DNA from: Ceratodon purpureus | Lineage: Eukaryota; Streptophyta; Bryopsida; Pseudoditrichales; Ditrichaceae | NCBI GenBank assembly: GCA_014871385.1 | Contig: CM026433.1 | Location: forward strand, 13,342,023-13,406,022 | Length of the DNA stretch: 64,000 nucleotides | Direction: 5' to 3' | In this document: piece by piece, positions 21,343 to 33,345 of the stretch | Position numbering within the stretch: the first letter of the stretch is position 1 | How the letters are laid out: each line of letters starts with the position of its first letter | Notes under the pieces: model-generated | What the model saw: only the letters and a program-made list of their open reading frames with translations | Told to the model about the DNA's origin: nothing | Database searches by the model: none | Position numbers and translations under genes: made by a program

Positions 21343-23376
21343 GTGTTAAAGTACTAAATAAATTATAACAACACGAAATATTATATAACACTAAACATCA
21401 CGCCTTCCAACATCTCCATTAAAATCTAACATGTTTACAATCAATGTTGGCATGTTAAGTTCCCACATCGCCATTAAAAATGTACAAAATCCACAATCAA
21501 AATTGTTACATTGTTAGGAAGTCCTCTTATTTTCAAAACACCCATGTTCAGGCAATTCAGTAATGCTACCGCATGCATGACACCAATCAAATGACTTGGG
21601 ATCCTTGTTTACGTAGCAAAAACAATCCATGATTAAGTTACCTCCTCTTATTCAAGGCATTCAAGAGGTGCAAACCTCCACCATCACACACTCACTAAGT
21701 TAGAGAGCTGAACCCAAACTGGTGACTCGGTGACCAGCCAAGCCTACAGAATTACCCGCACGATTGAACTCATAGGAAGGAAGTTACACATGGAGGTGAA
21801 ACCGTCAGGAAATAACACATGATCGCATTGAAGTTACACAGAAGAGCCACCTGAACGCCACCCAATCCAACAAATCACCAAGAACCAGTAAAACAAATTC
21901 AAAACTCTTTCACTTCAAAATTGTCACCAGTATATCACCAACACAAAACTCAACACCTTTCTATCTTCAATACAAGTGGGTTCACTTTCAGCACAAACTC
22001 AACACCTTTCCAACTTCATTACAAGTGGGTTCACCTCCAGTACAGAATTTACAGCCAAGCCTGAATTGCTTTCATATGCAGAGTCCAGACCATTATTTCA
22101 CCATAACAATGGACTCACTACAAAGGTAAACTATCATACAGAATCTGCTCCAAATGATATTATTAGATCGTGGAGTCAAATGATTTAGTGATCATTAAAA
22201 AAAAAATTCCTGCTAATTTCCATGTCTGAAGTGCATGTGTTGATAGATGCAAGAGCTGCAGTTTCGACGCTAGAGTTCCTTGGTTTCGATCCATGCATGG
22301 ACCGGAGTCAAAGAGTTTGATCTAATGAGTTAGTAAGTCCACAACATAATGATGAGCTTATTCACGATATGAAGGAACCTCTGACGTCGAACTTATGGGC
22401 CATGACACGACGTGAATCGATGTGAGGGAGATAGTTGGTTCTGGTGATGAGATGGCGAGATCGACAGGCACGTCGTGTGTGGAATCTGCAGCTGGTGGGG
22501 CAGACATGGCTATGGAGAGCGAGAGCACGTCGTGTGAATGCAGGGAGGTGCAATCGGTCCGGGTGGATGTCTTCGAAAGGTTAAATTCCGCACAGATCTG
22601 TCGCCTTTGCCTGCAACGTGCAGCTTGTGGAGATTCGCAGTGGTGATCAGGACTGATCAGCAACTTGCAGGGAGAACACGACGGTTGCCATGCCGGTGGT
22701 GGTGTTGCAAGTTGCAACGACGTCGTTGATCATGTTCCAAGTTGTCAGAAGGAGCTCTGGAGTGAGTTGGTTCGGTTACAGGCTGCATGTTAAATCGCGT
22801 TTGCTGGTGTTTGTCTGTATCATCGAAGTTGTTGGGAGTGGTGTTGGAGTGTTGTTGCAGTGAGCACTTGGGTTTTATGGTTTATGTACTGTATGTCGAT
22901 TGTAGTGCATGAAGTTTTGTGTCGATGTGAGGGTCGAGGGTTTGGACTCTGGAGGTTGTGATTTGAGTTGTGTTTTGCCATGTTCTTGGTACGCTCAAGG
23001 TGACGACTTTCTCAGTTTCTTGCGTTGGAGAGTAGTGTCACTGTGATCTTCAGCTCTATCTCTGGTTTACGATCGGGAAAATTCTGCAGGTCTTGGGGAT
23101 TAAAGTTTCTTCATGGAGAAGGAGATGGAGTGAGATTTGGTAAAGCAGGGGGATAGTTGGGCAGGATATTGATCCGTCATTGAACGCGGGGTTTGCAGGT
23201 GACGATGGGAATGCAGTGAGCTGAGGTGACGGTTAATTTCGGGAGATCGATCCTGCATTCTGGAAGGTGAAGATGAGACGAACCGGAGAGACGTAACGGC
23301 AAGAAGAGGCCGAGATTAGGTGCAGCTTTTTTGTTTCGGATTGTGGGCATTGCGAGGGGAAGCAGCAGTAGCCACG
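21343..23376. other. Intergenic DNA and upstream region of the methyltransferase gene
   Basis: No gene is supported. The left part is AT-rich. The right part, from about 22350, is more G-rich and probably holds the promoter and 5' untranslated region of the gene starting at 23377. Confidence 0.5.
21948..22045. repeat. Two-copy 49-bp tandem repeat
   Basis: Two adjacent units, each containing ctcaacacctttc and acaagtgggttcac, with a few differences between them. Confidence 0.7.
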
Positions 23377-24978
23377 ATGAGCTTCGAGGCGACTCTGAAG
23401 GCAGAGGACGACATAGGCAAGAGGCGGAACTATCGCCAGAAGGTGATTGCCGTGCTTGTGATTCTCCTTCTGAATACGCTGGCGTTCTACGGCTTCCAGA
23501 GGATCGAGCGAGTGCACTTGTATGACAAGATCGTGTCCGAGCATGCTTCGGTCCAGGACAGCAGCAAGCTCCAGACCACCATTCTCCAGGAGCAGAACGA
23601 CCTGTCGAATCAGCTCAACGATACCTTCGACCAAATTCGCGAGCTACGCCGGGAGCTTCAGAAAGCTCGAGAGCAGCTCGCGATCGCAGAGGACAAGCAC
23701 CTGACTCTTCTCAATGACATCCTAGCCAACACGAAAGCCGTGATCGAGGCCCAAACGGATGCGGAGCGAGGCAGCGCCGCTGAAGCTTTGAACCAGGCCA
23801 TCGAAGGCGACCCCTACCATCGCTGGATGCTCGACAGGCGCGGGAGTCTCCCCAAAGAGCTTCGCGAGTATGTGGAGCCGAGAGAGCTTCCGTTCGGCTT
23901 CAACCCCGCCCTTCGTAACGACAAGATCACGGCCAGCGTCGGCCATGTCTGCGCCGCCAACTTGGAGGACATCAGAACCTTCATGGACTATGAGGTCGGC
24001 AAGGTGTGCCCTGACGACGATAATCTCGCGCAGAAGCTATTGCTCGAAGGCTGCGAGCCTCTTCCACGCCGCAGGTGTGTTCACATGTCTATTGCTTAGA
24101 CTATAAAGCGTAAACCCTTTTGTAGAAACATAGCACGACTTTTGTCATTCCCGGATCCCTTTAGCATCCTTGTCTTGCAATGAATGCCATATCCAGAGTG
24201 AAACTGATGTAAGCTTTCCGATTGCAGGTGCTTGGCGAGGGGACCTGACAACCCAACTGAGCCACTCCCATATCCCGACTCTCTGTGGACGCAACCTTCA
24301 GACGGCAACATCCATTGGACTGCATATGACTGCAAGAGCTTCGAATGTCTCAACACACGCGCCCAGCGCAAAGTCTTCGCTGATTGTCTCGACTGCTTCG
24401 ATCTCTCCGGGAGGGAGCTCCACCGTTGGGTGGGATCGCCATCGACGCCCCCGGCTGTGGATTTCACGGTCGAGCAGGTGGTAGCCCTGAAGGGAGGCGG
24501 CCTCCGCATCGGTCTCGACATCGGCGGTGGCACGGGCTCCTTCGCCGTGCGCATGCGGGAGCACAACGTGACCATCATCACGTCCACCTTGAATCTGAAC
24601 GGGCCGTTCAACAACTTCATCGCGCAGCGCGGCGTGATCCCGTTCTTCATGTCCATCGGGCAGCGCTTCCCCTTCTGGGACAACACGTTGGACATCGTGC
24701 ACTCGATGCACGTCTTGTCGAACTGGATCCCCTTCGACGCCATGGAGTTCATCTTCTACGACATCGACCGCGTGTTGCGACCGGGAGGCCTCCTTTGGCT
24801 GGATCACTTCTTCTGCGTCCAATCTGAGCTCGACACCATCTACTCTCCTCTCATCAGAAGCTTCGGATACAAGGAGCTGCGCTGGGATGTCGGCAGGAAA
24901 CTTGACCGGGGCGAGGACAAGATGGAAGTCTACCTCTCTGCTCTCTTAGAGAAACCCTTGGCCTCTAGAAATAATTAG
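23377..24978 (+). CDS. Membrane-anchored SAM-dependent methyltransferase-like protein (At1g29790 type)
   Basis: Two exons, 23377-24074 and 24228-24978, joined in phase to 482 aa. The chosen start is the ATG giving MSFEATLK; an in-frame upstream extension to 23320 is less likely. Residues about 18-40 form a single hydrophobic segment (VIAVLVILLLNTLAFYGF) after basic residues, as in type II Golgi or endomembrane proteins. A coiled coil follows (about 60-125), then a Cys-rich segment (GCEPLPRRRCLARGP). The methyltransferase fold has motif I GLDIGGGTG, followed by HNVTIITSTLNL and the VLRPGGLLWLDHFF region. This matches the plant family of Arabidopsis At1g29790, whose substrate is unknown to me. 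Coding sequence is GC-rich relative to its flanks. Confidence 0.85.
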
Positions 24979-25463
24979 TCTATCCTTCACTTACACATGC
25001 CGCTAGTTATCTAATACAAACAACCTTGTTTTAGGTGTATAATGTAATCAAAGAATTTTAGAGGTTATTATGATTATTATTATTCGTAGGACTCATTTTG
25101 GTGTTGCTGAATCAAGCCACAAATCGTGCAGTTGCAGTAGTACAAATGGAATGGGAATGAGATGCTCCACATCGACATTGAAATGTATCTCATGGAGAAA
25201 CTATGTTACTGTGGATCTGTAATTCATGCAGCTGCAGGTGCACATATTATCATCTGTAAAGGGCATGTGCAATTATGTTTCAATTCGATTACAAAGCAAC
25301 ATTTTAATGGTACCATTTAATGAGCAATCACGTCTGCAAACACCAGAGGGGATTTGAGAATGGAGTGACTAAATTGAACTATTCTCTAAATATGCAATAC
25401 CTGGAGTACAAAAATCTGCTCCACTATATACTTAATTTTCACTAGCTAAGCGGGCAGGCAGCC
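24979..25463. other. Intergenic, AT-rich
   Basis: No gene is supported. It should hold the 3' untranslated regions of the two convergent genes on either side. Confidence 0.5.
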
Positions 25464-25850
25464 TCAAAGATTGATGAACAAGGTTTGAATCTTACGCCCC
25501 TTATCGTCCACAAGAATTCCATCGATAGAGTCGCTGATGTTGTCCACCAAGGCTACATTTTGGCCGTCGTAGAGCAAGAGGGTGACCACGTTGTCGCTCT
25601 TATGATTCGCGATGGTGAACATGCCGCTCCTGCCGTTGCCGGTGCATGTATACTGCATCCACTCGACTGGTTCAAGCTCATCCGTATTTCCATCGGGACT
25701 AGGAGTCACCGTGATGGTGGTGAAGGCTGTCCAATTCCGGATGGTCACAATGCAAGTGACTCGACACAACATCGAGATCACAAGCGCAAGCCACAACAAG
25801 AAGCAAAACTGAGCTCTCGGCACAGATGAAGTAACCCGTTTCTGCGCCAT
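25464..25850 (-). CDS. Small putative secreted protein
   Basis: A 128-aa single-exon frame starting MAQKRV. A basic start and the hydrophobic run FLLWLALVISMLCRVTC (about residues 17-33) look like a signal peptide. The mature part is about 95 residues with two cysteines or fewer and alternating hydrophobic stretches (VVTLLLYDGQNVALVDNI) that suggest a small beta-rich extracellular domain. I do not recognise the family. The coding sequence is GC-richer than its AT-rich surroundings, and the minus-strand start is followed by normal codon use, so it is probably real. It lies between the membrane methyltransferase and the TIR-NB-LRR gene. Confidence 0.65.
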   Translation of the reverse strand: MAQKRVTSSVPRAQFCFLLWLALVISMLCRVTCIVTIRNWTAFTTITVTPSPDGNTDELEPVEWMQYTCTGNGRSGMFTIANHKSDNVVTLLLYDGQNVALVDNISDSIDGILVDDKGRKIQTLFINL

Positions 25851-26478
25851 TCTATACCTTCAGCCAATAATCACTTCTCTAACGAGACGAACCATATGAA
25901 TTGCAAGGATCTTCTGTGTTCCTCAACTCTGTACAATCAACAAGTAGGTGCTTTGAGGGATTAGGATTTGTGCTTGTCCTGGGAACTCAAAACCTGCGCA
26001 AGTGTCCATGGCCTGAAATGTTCCAGATTCAGAGATGACTTTGTTACTGAGCTTCAGGTTGTACAGATTAAATCCTACTTCACAAACTTTCATGCCGTAA
26101 TCGCATCAAATATCACAGAAATGCAGATTTCCTAGAACTAAATCTGTACATGATAAATGCAAAGCAGGAAATGAGCTGAGATTAATGAGGAAAGGAGTGT
26201 GTACCTGTGAGAAGGTCTAACCATCTCATAGTCATAGCTCCTCAGCTAACTATGCTTGTACTATGTCCAGAATGCTGTGTGCGTGTGTGATGATATTTGA
26301 AAATGGAATCCGGGATTGAGCTCGGAATATGGTACCACAGGTAGGTGATGTGTAGGTTTAGGTAGTTGAGGGAAATCTGCTGATGTGCCGCTTCACTTAG
26401 CCAGAAAAATAGAGAGTCTTCCAATCAGTTTTGAATCAGGTTCAGACCTCCATGGACACCGCACCGCGATAATTGTAG
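25851..26478. other. Intergenic
   Basis: No gene is supported. It holds the upstream region of the secreted-protein gene and the 3' end of the TIR-NB-LRR gene. Confidence 0.5.
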
Positions 26479-29400
26479 CTAATTTGTTGCCCACCCGGTT
26501 GCGACCCCCACGGCTTCCATGATTTTCCCCCACCATGTGGTAATTGGCTGTTCAACAGGACCATCGGCCTCGTCAACCTCATCAACAGGTCCATCGTTTT
26601 CTTCCATCTGAACATCATAATCTTCGCCGCAATCACTAGAACCAGGCAGCTTCACCAAGTCAGGATCCACAAGCGGACAGTTCGTCAAATCCAATTCCAT
26701 CAGACACATGGAGCTCCGAAGGTCGGGCAATGTGACCAAGTTCTCGCAGTCTTGGACAAAGAGCTCGTCCAAAGCAGGCAAACATGTGATGTTGTCCAGC
26801 CTTGTCAGCAACACGCATCCACGAACATTCAATCTCTTCAAGCTTAGCATATGGCTCATGTCAGGGAGCCTTGTTATAGGCGTGTATGCACAGTCCAAGT
26901 ATTGGAGGTGAAAGCAATCCTTCAGCGCAGAGAGATCTTGGATACTTGTACGTGTGATCTTCAAATGGGTTAAGTCGGGCGATTCTTTCAGTTGTGGTAA
27001 TGATGTCAACCTAGAGCATCTCCACATGCTGATCCTTAGCAAGCTCTCACCCACAGCACCACTGCCTGTGAATCCCTCAAGTTCCATACAGTTATCGAGG
27101 CATAATTCCTCAAGTTTGTATAGCTTGCTGCAATCCGGTAGAACGCTCAATCCTGTGCTGGAGAGGTTCACCTTTTCCAAGTCAAGCATGGAGGATATCC
27201 ATATGAAATTCTGAATGCTGGAAGTGCCTGACAGGTCCAGTCCTCTGATTTTTGTGCATGCTTCAATCCCAGGAAGTCTTTGGAGTAAACCTGCATTCTT
27301 GAGGGAGAGGAATTTAAGCGCAGTCAAGCGTTCAAATCCATTCAACTTTTGAAGCCGGAAAGCCCCTTCCAGAGTGAATATTTCCAAATGCTCAAAGTTT
27401 GCCAACGATGGAAACTCCAAAAGAGAGGAACAGTCATATAACTGAAGACTGACCAGATTTTTCAAAAAGTGGAGGCATAAAAAACTCTCGAAATGTTCAC
27501 ATCGGTTGATCATAAGAATCCTCAGATCCTTCAAGAGGTTGAAATCAGGCAATCTGGGCATTGGTGGTTGATTCCATAATTCAAGGACATCCAAGTAGGG
27601 ACATCCTGAAAGATCTAGCGGTCGAGTCTCCATAGAAGCATCGAATACCTTGTCATTGTCTGATACAAAGATTAACCCTTCCAGTGACTCCAAACCTACC
27701 AAGCTTGGATATTCACCTTCGAAGCCTTTCCAAATAATTGCACGAAGGTTTGCCAAACCTTCCACAACGACATTCTTCAAAAGGGGGCAACCAACAATTT
27801 CAAGCATTTTGAGATTTTGCATACCTCGAACATCAACACTCTTGAGATTTGAGCAATCTTCAATAGTGAGCAGTTCTGATTCGGAACATGAACATAACAT
27901 CTCCTTCATCAAATGCTGGATTTCTTGTTTATAAATGCGGAGCCTGTATGCCTGTTTGTAGCGTTGATTCACCCCTCTAAATAAACAGCATTTGCGGTGG
28001 TGCTGGAACTTGTCTTTTTCAACCTCCATTTGAACAAACTCACGATACAGGTCATGGACAAGTATCTCCCCAGAAAAAAGATTATAATACTCAATGAGTG
28101 ACTTTCTTCGAAATTCTTCAAGCTGCACAATACAGGCATTGCAATTAGAAAAAGAATGCGGGTTAGAAAAATAACTGCAAATCAACAACAAAGAATTTTG
28201 AATAAATATTTAATCCAGCATATTTTCCATATGAAACAAAATAGAGTATGTGTAAATAAACTTACCAACTCAAAGTTGAAAGCGTAAGTTTCTTTATCAT
28301 ATAAATACCGCAACCGCCATGCCAAATCATGGCTGTTTATGCGATATGTGGAGCCATTTCTAGCCAGTATAAGATCTATAAACATCCTTTGATATATTTG
28401 AGGCTTTAGCGTATCGTAGCTTGACCTTAGGATTGAAAATAATGGATGCTCTCCTTCATTTCCAGGGTGCTTGAAATCAATCACAATCTTACACCACTCT
28501 CGAGGATCAGGGCCCATACGAGTTCCAAATACCTTTAATGCGAGTGGATGATATTCCTGGAGACTCCAATCTTCCACATTGAAACAACACTTGTCTACAA
28601 ATTTTCCCAATGTCTCTTTGTGTTCACTTGAGAGATTGCAGTTGTCACAACCTGCGTGCTGCGTTAACAAGGCTACAGCTTCCTCTTTTTTGAGAGCAGG
28701 AACCTTCATACATGATCTCCATGAAATATTGAGGTTTCCCAAAGTGGTAATGCTTCTTGCTGTCACCAAAATCAAACTTCCAACTTTGAAAGGCAGACCA
28801 AGAAATGTTTTTGCTTCGCTGGATGAAGTCTCATTAACATTATCAATAACCAGAAAAATCCTTTGATCTGAAATCCTGTCTTTCAAAATCTGAAGTGCCT
28901 GCACAATGTCAAAAGAAATTCAATAGTGACGTTAAATTCAAATCTTTCTATATCTTCCATAAACTGTAAGACAAATCAGAATTTTTATTCAACAAAGTAA
29001 AAAGATAATCAGACATCAATACAAAATGAAAATACGACATCAGCATAAAATGATGACGTAACATACCAGTTCAGCATCATTCACTTTACTCAAAAACATT
29101 TCTTCATAGTTGGTTGTACACTGTATCACTTGTTTACACAAGTCTAAAAATCCATGTGCACCAAACTCAATACGACAAACTTTTCCCAAAAATTCTTGCA
29201 TCATGTTGTTGCATAAAACCTTACTCATAGTAGTTTTCCCAGAGCCACCCATTCCATACAGCCCAACAAAGCAAACACTTCTTGCTTCGGAAGCATTGGA
29301 CCCATCATTAGATCTTTGAAAACTCTGCAAAACGAAGGAAAAAACATCATTATACAAACTCACGCCGTTCATGACAATTTGAACTCACGTAGTTCATTTC

Positions 29401-31033
29401 AATTTGAACTTTGTTGCATTCCTCTTGCATGACATGCCATTTAGTAAAATACCTTTAAGTAATCTCATTAGAAATCTACAACAATATTCAACGTCTATCA
29501 GTCAAAGAAAATAAAAGGAAACAAAAACAAACCTCTTCAATTATTCTGCTGATTCGCGATTTCCCTTGCACATTAGAATCATCCGATAAAAGATATGGTG
29601 TCACTAGTTTGAAAGTTGCTTTCACTATTTCATTCCTCAATGCAGGTTCGCTTGATCGAAGATGAATGCCGTTTGTTGAAGAAATCACTTTCACTACTTC
29701 TTCCCATTGACAGTCAGATGACATCTTGTTCCAGGTTTTCCTGTATGATCGTTGTCGCTTTTGTTGTCGAAACTCATCTATAGAAAGCTTGTAGAACACG
29801 GGAAGTATCTTCAGCTCTGGCCGTTGCTTTTTTGATTCTAAAAAGGATTTCAATTCAAGCATTGGCCATTTCCGAGTGAAATATTCATCTGACATGACAA
29901 CAATAGCCAACTCACAATGCTTTGCTGCTTCGAAGATACGTGAAGGGAAATTCTCTCCTTTAGGTAAGGAGGCATCATCAATATCAAAGAATATCCCAAA
30001 ATGGAGAACCCTTTGCAGATCAATATATAACTGCTCCACGAAATTCTTTTGAGCCCCAGCATGACTCAAAAAGATCTTGTACTTCTTATCCAAGCATCTG
30101 ATTCACATCCATAATCACACCATATTAAAACAACGAACTCCAACCTCTGTTTGAGGAGATCAGACCGACTGCTCACTTCGGTTCTTCAAAACCAACTAAA
30201 TTCTATTGTATTCTACAATAAGTTTATGTTAACATTGTAAATCATAAACCCGGTGACATTTGTGAAAATGAAAAAGTTGGGAAAGATCATATTGCACCTA
30301 TGCTCTACAGCTGATCCTGCTTGCCTCAAACACAATCTCTTTTGGCGATGGCTTTCAACCTGCAACAACAAAAGATCCACACAAATGTTTGAATGAGGAT
30401 TGATCTCTTGAACAATGTGTTTTTCATGAGTGAACATACTACATTTCCCCAAAACACCATCTCAATTTCTCCAAGTCTGGCACTTGTGACTTGTAGGTTT
30501 AAAGTACAGAAAAATTCCCGCTCAGTATAAGCGAGGAAGAATCCACATGTGCATGCCTACTTGTCTATTGATTTGCCCAAACTCAGACATTTACAACCTT
30601 TGTTAGATTATAATACCTGAAACGATGGAATTGCACTCATGGTTTTGGGCCTGTTATGATCCTTGTCATGTAAGCCATCTCTACGATCCATCCCTTCCGT
30701 GGTTAACATTTTTGGGAGAGGTTACTTCCGCTTCCAGATCCAGCCTCCCTTCTCATATGACCAACAGGAATTTACAGGCTTCCGAAGCGATTTTCGAACT
30801 CGGTCTGCAGAACTTGGTTTAGCTGGATCCAAACTTTGGTTGGAGGGAACTAGAGTCGGAGACGGAGTTGGAGTCGGAGTTGTAGAGGAGTGGCAACTAG
30901 TGGGAGAGGCACTGTAGCAATTTATACAGAGGACCTTAGAGCACACATCACACTTCTCAACGTACCATGTTCGATAGTTTCTAGTGTGACATTTTACACA
31001 CGGATCAGTCACAGAAAGACAAGGAGGCCCCAT
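26479..31033 (-). CDS. TIR-NB-LRR immune receptor with an extra N-terminal cysteine-rich domain, six exons
   Basis: Exons from the 5' end: 31033-30776, 30359-30298, 30097-29533, 29324-29067, 28898-28266, 28122-26479. All junctions keep phase, giving 1139 aa. Residues about 10-50 carry CVKC, CDVC, CINC and a final Cys-His, a zinc-ribbon-like pattern followed by a Thr/Pro linker. The TIR domain (about 108-290) starts KKYKIFLSHAG and has FFDIDD and MSDEYFTRKWPMLEL. NB-ARC motifs are the P-loop GLYGMGGSGKTT (about 316), kinase-2 FLVIDNVNE, RNBS-B LILVTARS, GLPL-like HPLALKVFG and VHD in place of MHD. The last exon is a long run of leucine-rich repeats. TNL proteins are nucleotide-dependent intracellular receptors with NADase-type TIR domains. 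The first exon is the least certain part. Confidence 0.85.
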
Positions 31034-31794
31034 GTTGTGCCCTCCAGATGAATGTTTCTACGAGGAGCGGTAGTGTGAAGCTAGACAGATATTGCACGTT
31101 GATTCGCCTCAAAGAACTTTGCAGTCTCCCATTAGCTCTCCAGAGCAAACCAGTGGAACGTTACACCCCTTTTCTCCGGCAATGGATCATGCCCTGTAAT
31201 GTATCAAGGACCATATACAAATGTGTTCATTAGCTTCCAATTGTAAATCAATTCAGACTCAAAGATGAGTAATTAAGTGCTTCCGCCTCCACTCGTTAGC
31301 TGTCCTTGTCTATCGAGTACAAGCTTGATTACCCAAGCTCACCATCCTACACCGTAATATTGCGTGTTGGATTTTGAAGAATTTTTATTTAATGGAATCA
31401 AGAAAGGTATATACTCTCTCATCATAACTTCAAAATAAGATACCGAATTACTTTGTTAGATTATACTCGCAGAAACAGATCTTCTTCAATGATCGGTCCA
31501 CAAACTATGAGAAGACCCCTCAAGAATGAAATAGCTGACGTACCTCAGAAACAAGTGATACCGAATAGGTGCAAGAGGACGTATAAGTGAACACCGAAAC
31601 CTACTACAATCAGTGCCAACATCTGCACAAAACGACACCAGCCTACATGATCATACTTAGAAGCGCAAAAAGAATAACCTCACACAAAATCGTCAATCTG
31701 CTGGGAGCTAAATTACAGGACTCTAAATTACAATGCTGACTTCTTCCTATTCCTTCACCAACATCACAAAATGACATATGTGGTTGCACAACTG
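31034..31794. other. Upstream region of the TIR-NB-LRR gene
   Basis: No coding sequence is supported. The part near 31640-31795 is the flank of the AP5Z1 pseudogene copy, where similarity to the parent gene ends. Confidence 0.5.
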
Positions 31795-33345
31795 CTGCTT
31801 CCTCAAAAGCCACCACTTTCAAGGAGAGAAAAGTACCGCAAACACACAAACCCATGGACACTCGTTACCATGCACAAATAGTACCTATCATGAAAAGAAA
31901 TCGCTCATGAAAGTAAAGCTGCAGTTGAGAGTTGGGTGCTCAAGCTTGTACATGTAAAGTTAACAAGTCCTTGGCAACGTAGTGAAAATACCTGTGGAAG
32001 TAAAGCAGGGTGTGCAATCATCAACTTAGCCTTGTTCTGATTCAGAAACTTTAAGGTAGCAGCGGCAACAGTAGCATCAGCATATTGCCTGAGCCATCCC
32101 AAGTACCAAAAACAATGACATTAGTCGTTAACAGATTAGTAGTCAGATTTGCAATTCCAAGGTTCAGAGCATAACATGGAACAGATTCAGAGGATTTTGG
32201 GGCGTGGTGATCGCGTCATAAAATAAACACACTTTTTGATTTTATGACAAGGTCGATAACACCAGGAAGAGATTTCCCAAGCTTGCATCTAGTAAGTATG
32301 ACTTGAAATTATCCGGATGTTGGGAGTGAGTATTACCGACTCAAGCAAGAGCGGAAGAAGGTATGCAAACTTGGATCAGCATCATGTAACACAGCTTCGC
32401 CAAAGTCAAGGAAAAACTGCAAAATAGCCTGTTTCAAAGATAGAAAAATTAGGGTACCGCTCAAGAGAACTCAGTCGGAACAGAGGGTCCAAGCCAAAAC
32501 CCAAGTTCCTCAGGAAGCACACGTCAAACTAGCCAACCCATAAATGAAGTACAATATATGCTAGGAAAATTTGCCTACACTTCCAAATACAAAAAATCCA
32601 CTGCAAATCGTCCAACATACCATAATTCCACACCGATTATGGGGCCAGACAGAGTCCTACCAGAAGAAGTAATCCAGTGCTCGTTTTCTGGGATGGCGAT
32701 GACGCAGTGCACCGGTTGACAATCTTCACCAGATGTGGGTATACCCTTCCCACCAAATCGCCATTTTGCTCTCCCTTGGAACACAATTGATGCAGATTTT
32801 TCACCTGATCAAAGTCGAAAGACGAGTCACCAGAAAATTCACAAACCAAGACCGTTGAATGGAATTTCAGGAGCACACAAATTGCGCATAATGACACATT
32901 TTCAACAAGCACTTCTCTTTAATAAATTACATCACATGAAATCAGTGAACTTGAAATCGGTCCTTCCAAGCCAGGCATCATTCAACGCATAATCTCATGA
33001 ATATCTGTCTACTCTAAAGCATTAGACCTAAAATAATTTCACAAACATCCAAATTGAAATCACACTTAGATTGTATGCCCCACGAGCCCAAAATTTCAAG
33101 GCAATACTATGATTCTAATAGGTGAATCAATAAGCGTCACATTCTACACAAAATTCAGTCCAATATAATCCGACACCCTCCGGTTGCTAATAAACATAAA
33201 CCTCAAATTCAACCCAAAAGATCTAAAGACACCAGCCTCAAGTTCCATTGCACCATATCGCACCACATCCAACCCCTAATCTGAACCGCAGACAACGAAA
33301 CACACTACCGCCAACCACAACCATTCCTCAACCCTACTGAAAACA
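31795..33345 (-). pseudogene. Inverted partial copy of AP5Z1 (introns 1-4, exons 2-5)
   Basis: The minus strand matches the plus strand of AP5Z1 from about 44635 to 46185, exons and introns alike, so it is a DNA-level duplication and not a retrocopy. It contains the sequences of exon 2 (KNLHQLCSKGEQNGDLVGR), exon 3, exon 4 (QYADATVAAATLKFLNQNK) and a damaged exon 5. Exon 1 and exons 6-16 are missing. The exon-5 acceptor AG is lost (GACAG in the parent, TGCGG here), and three bases are deleted within the exon. The coding differences seen in exon 2 are few (Phe to Val, Ser to Pro), suggesting moderate age. Confidence 0.9.

Noticed and set aside
22358-22717. Minus-strand 119-aa frame upstream of the methyltransferase gene
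   Set aside because: Ser/Pro/His-rich product with no domain; it lies in the likely promoter or 5' untranslated region of the opposite-strand gene.
24096-24822. Minus-strand frames opposite the methyltransferase exon 2
   Set aside because: Shadow frames of a GC-rich coding exon; the plus strand carries clear methyltransferase motifs.
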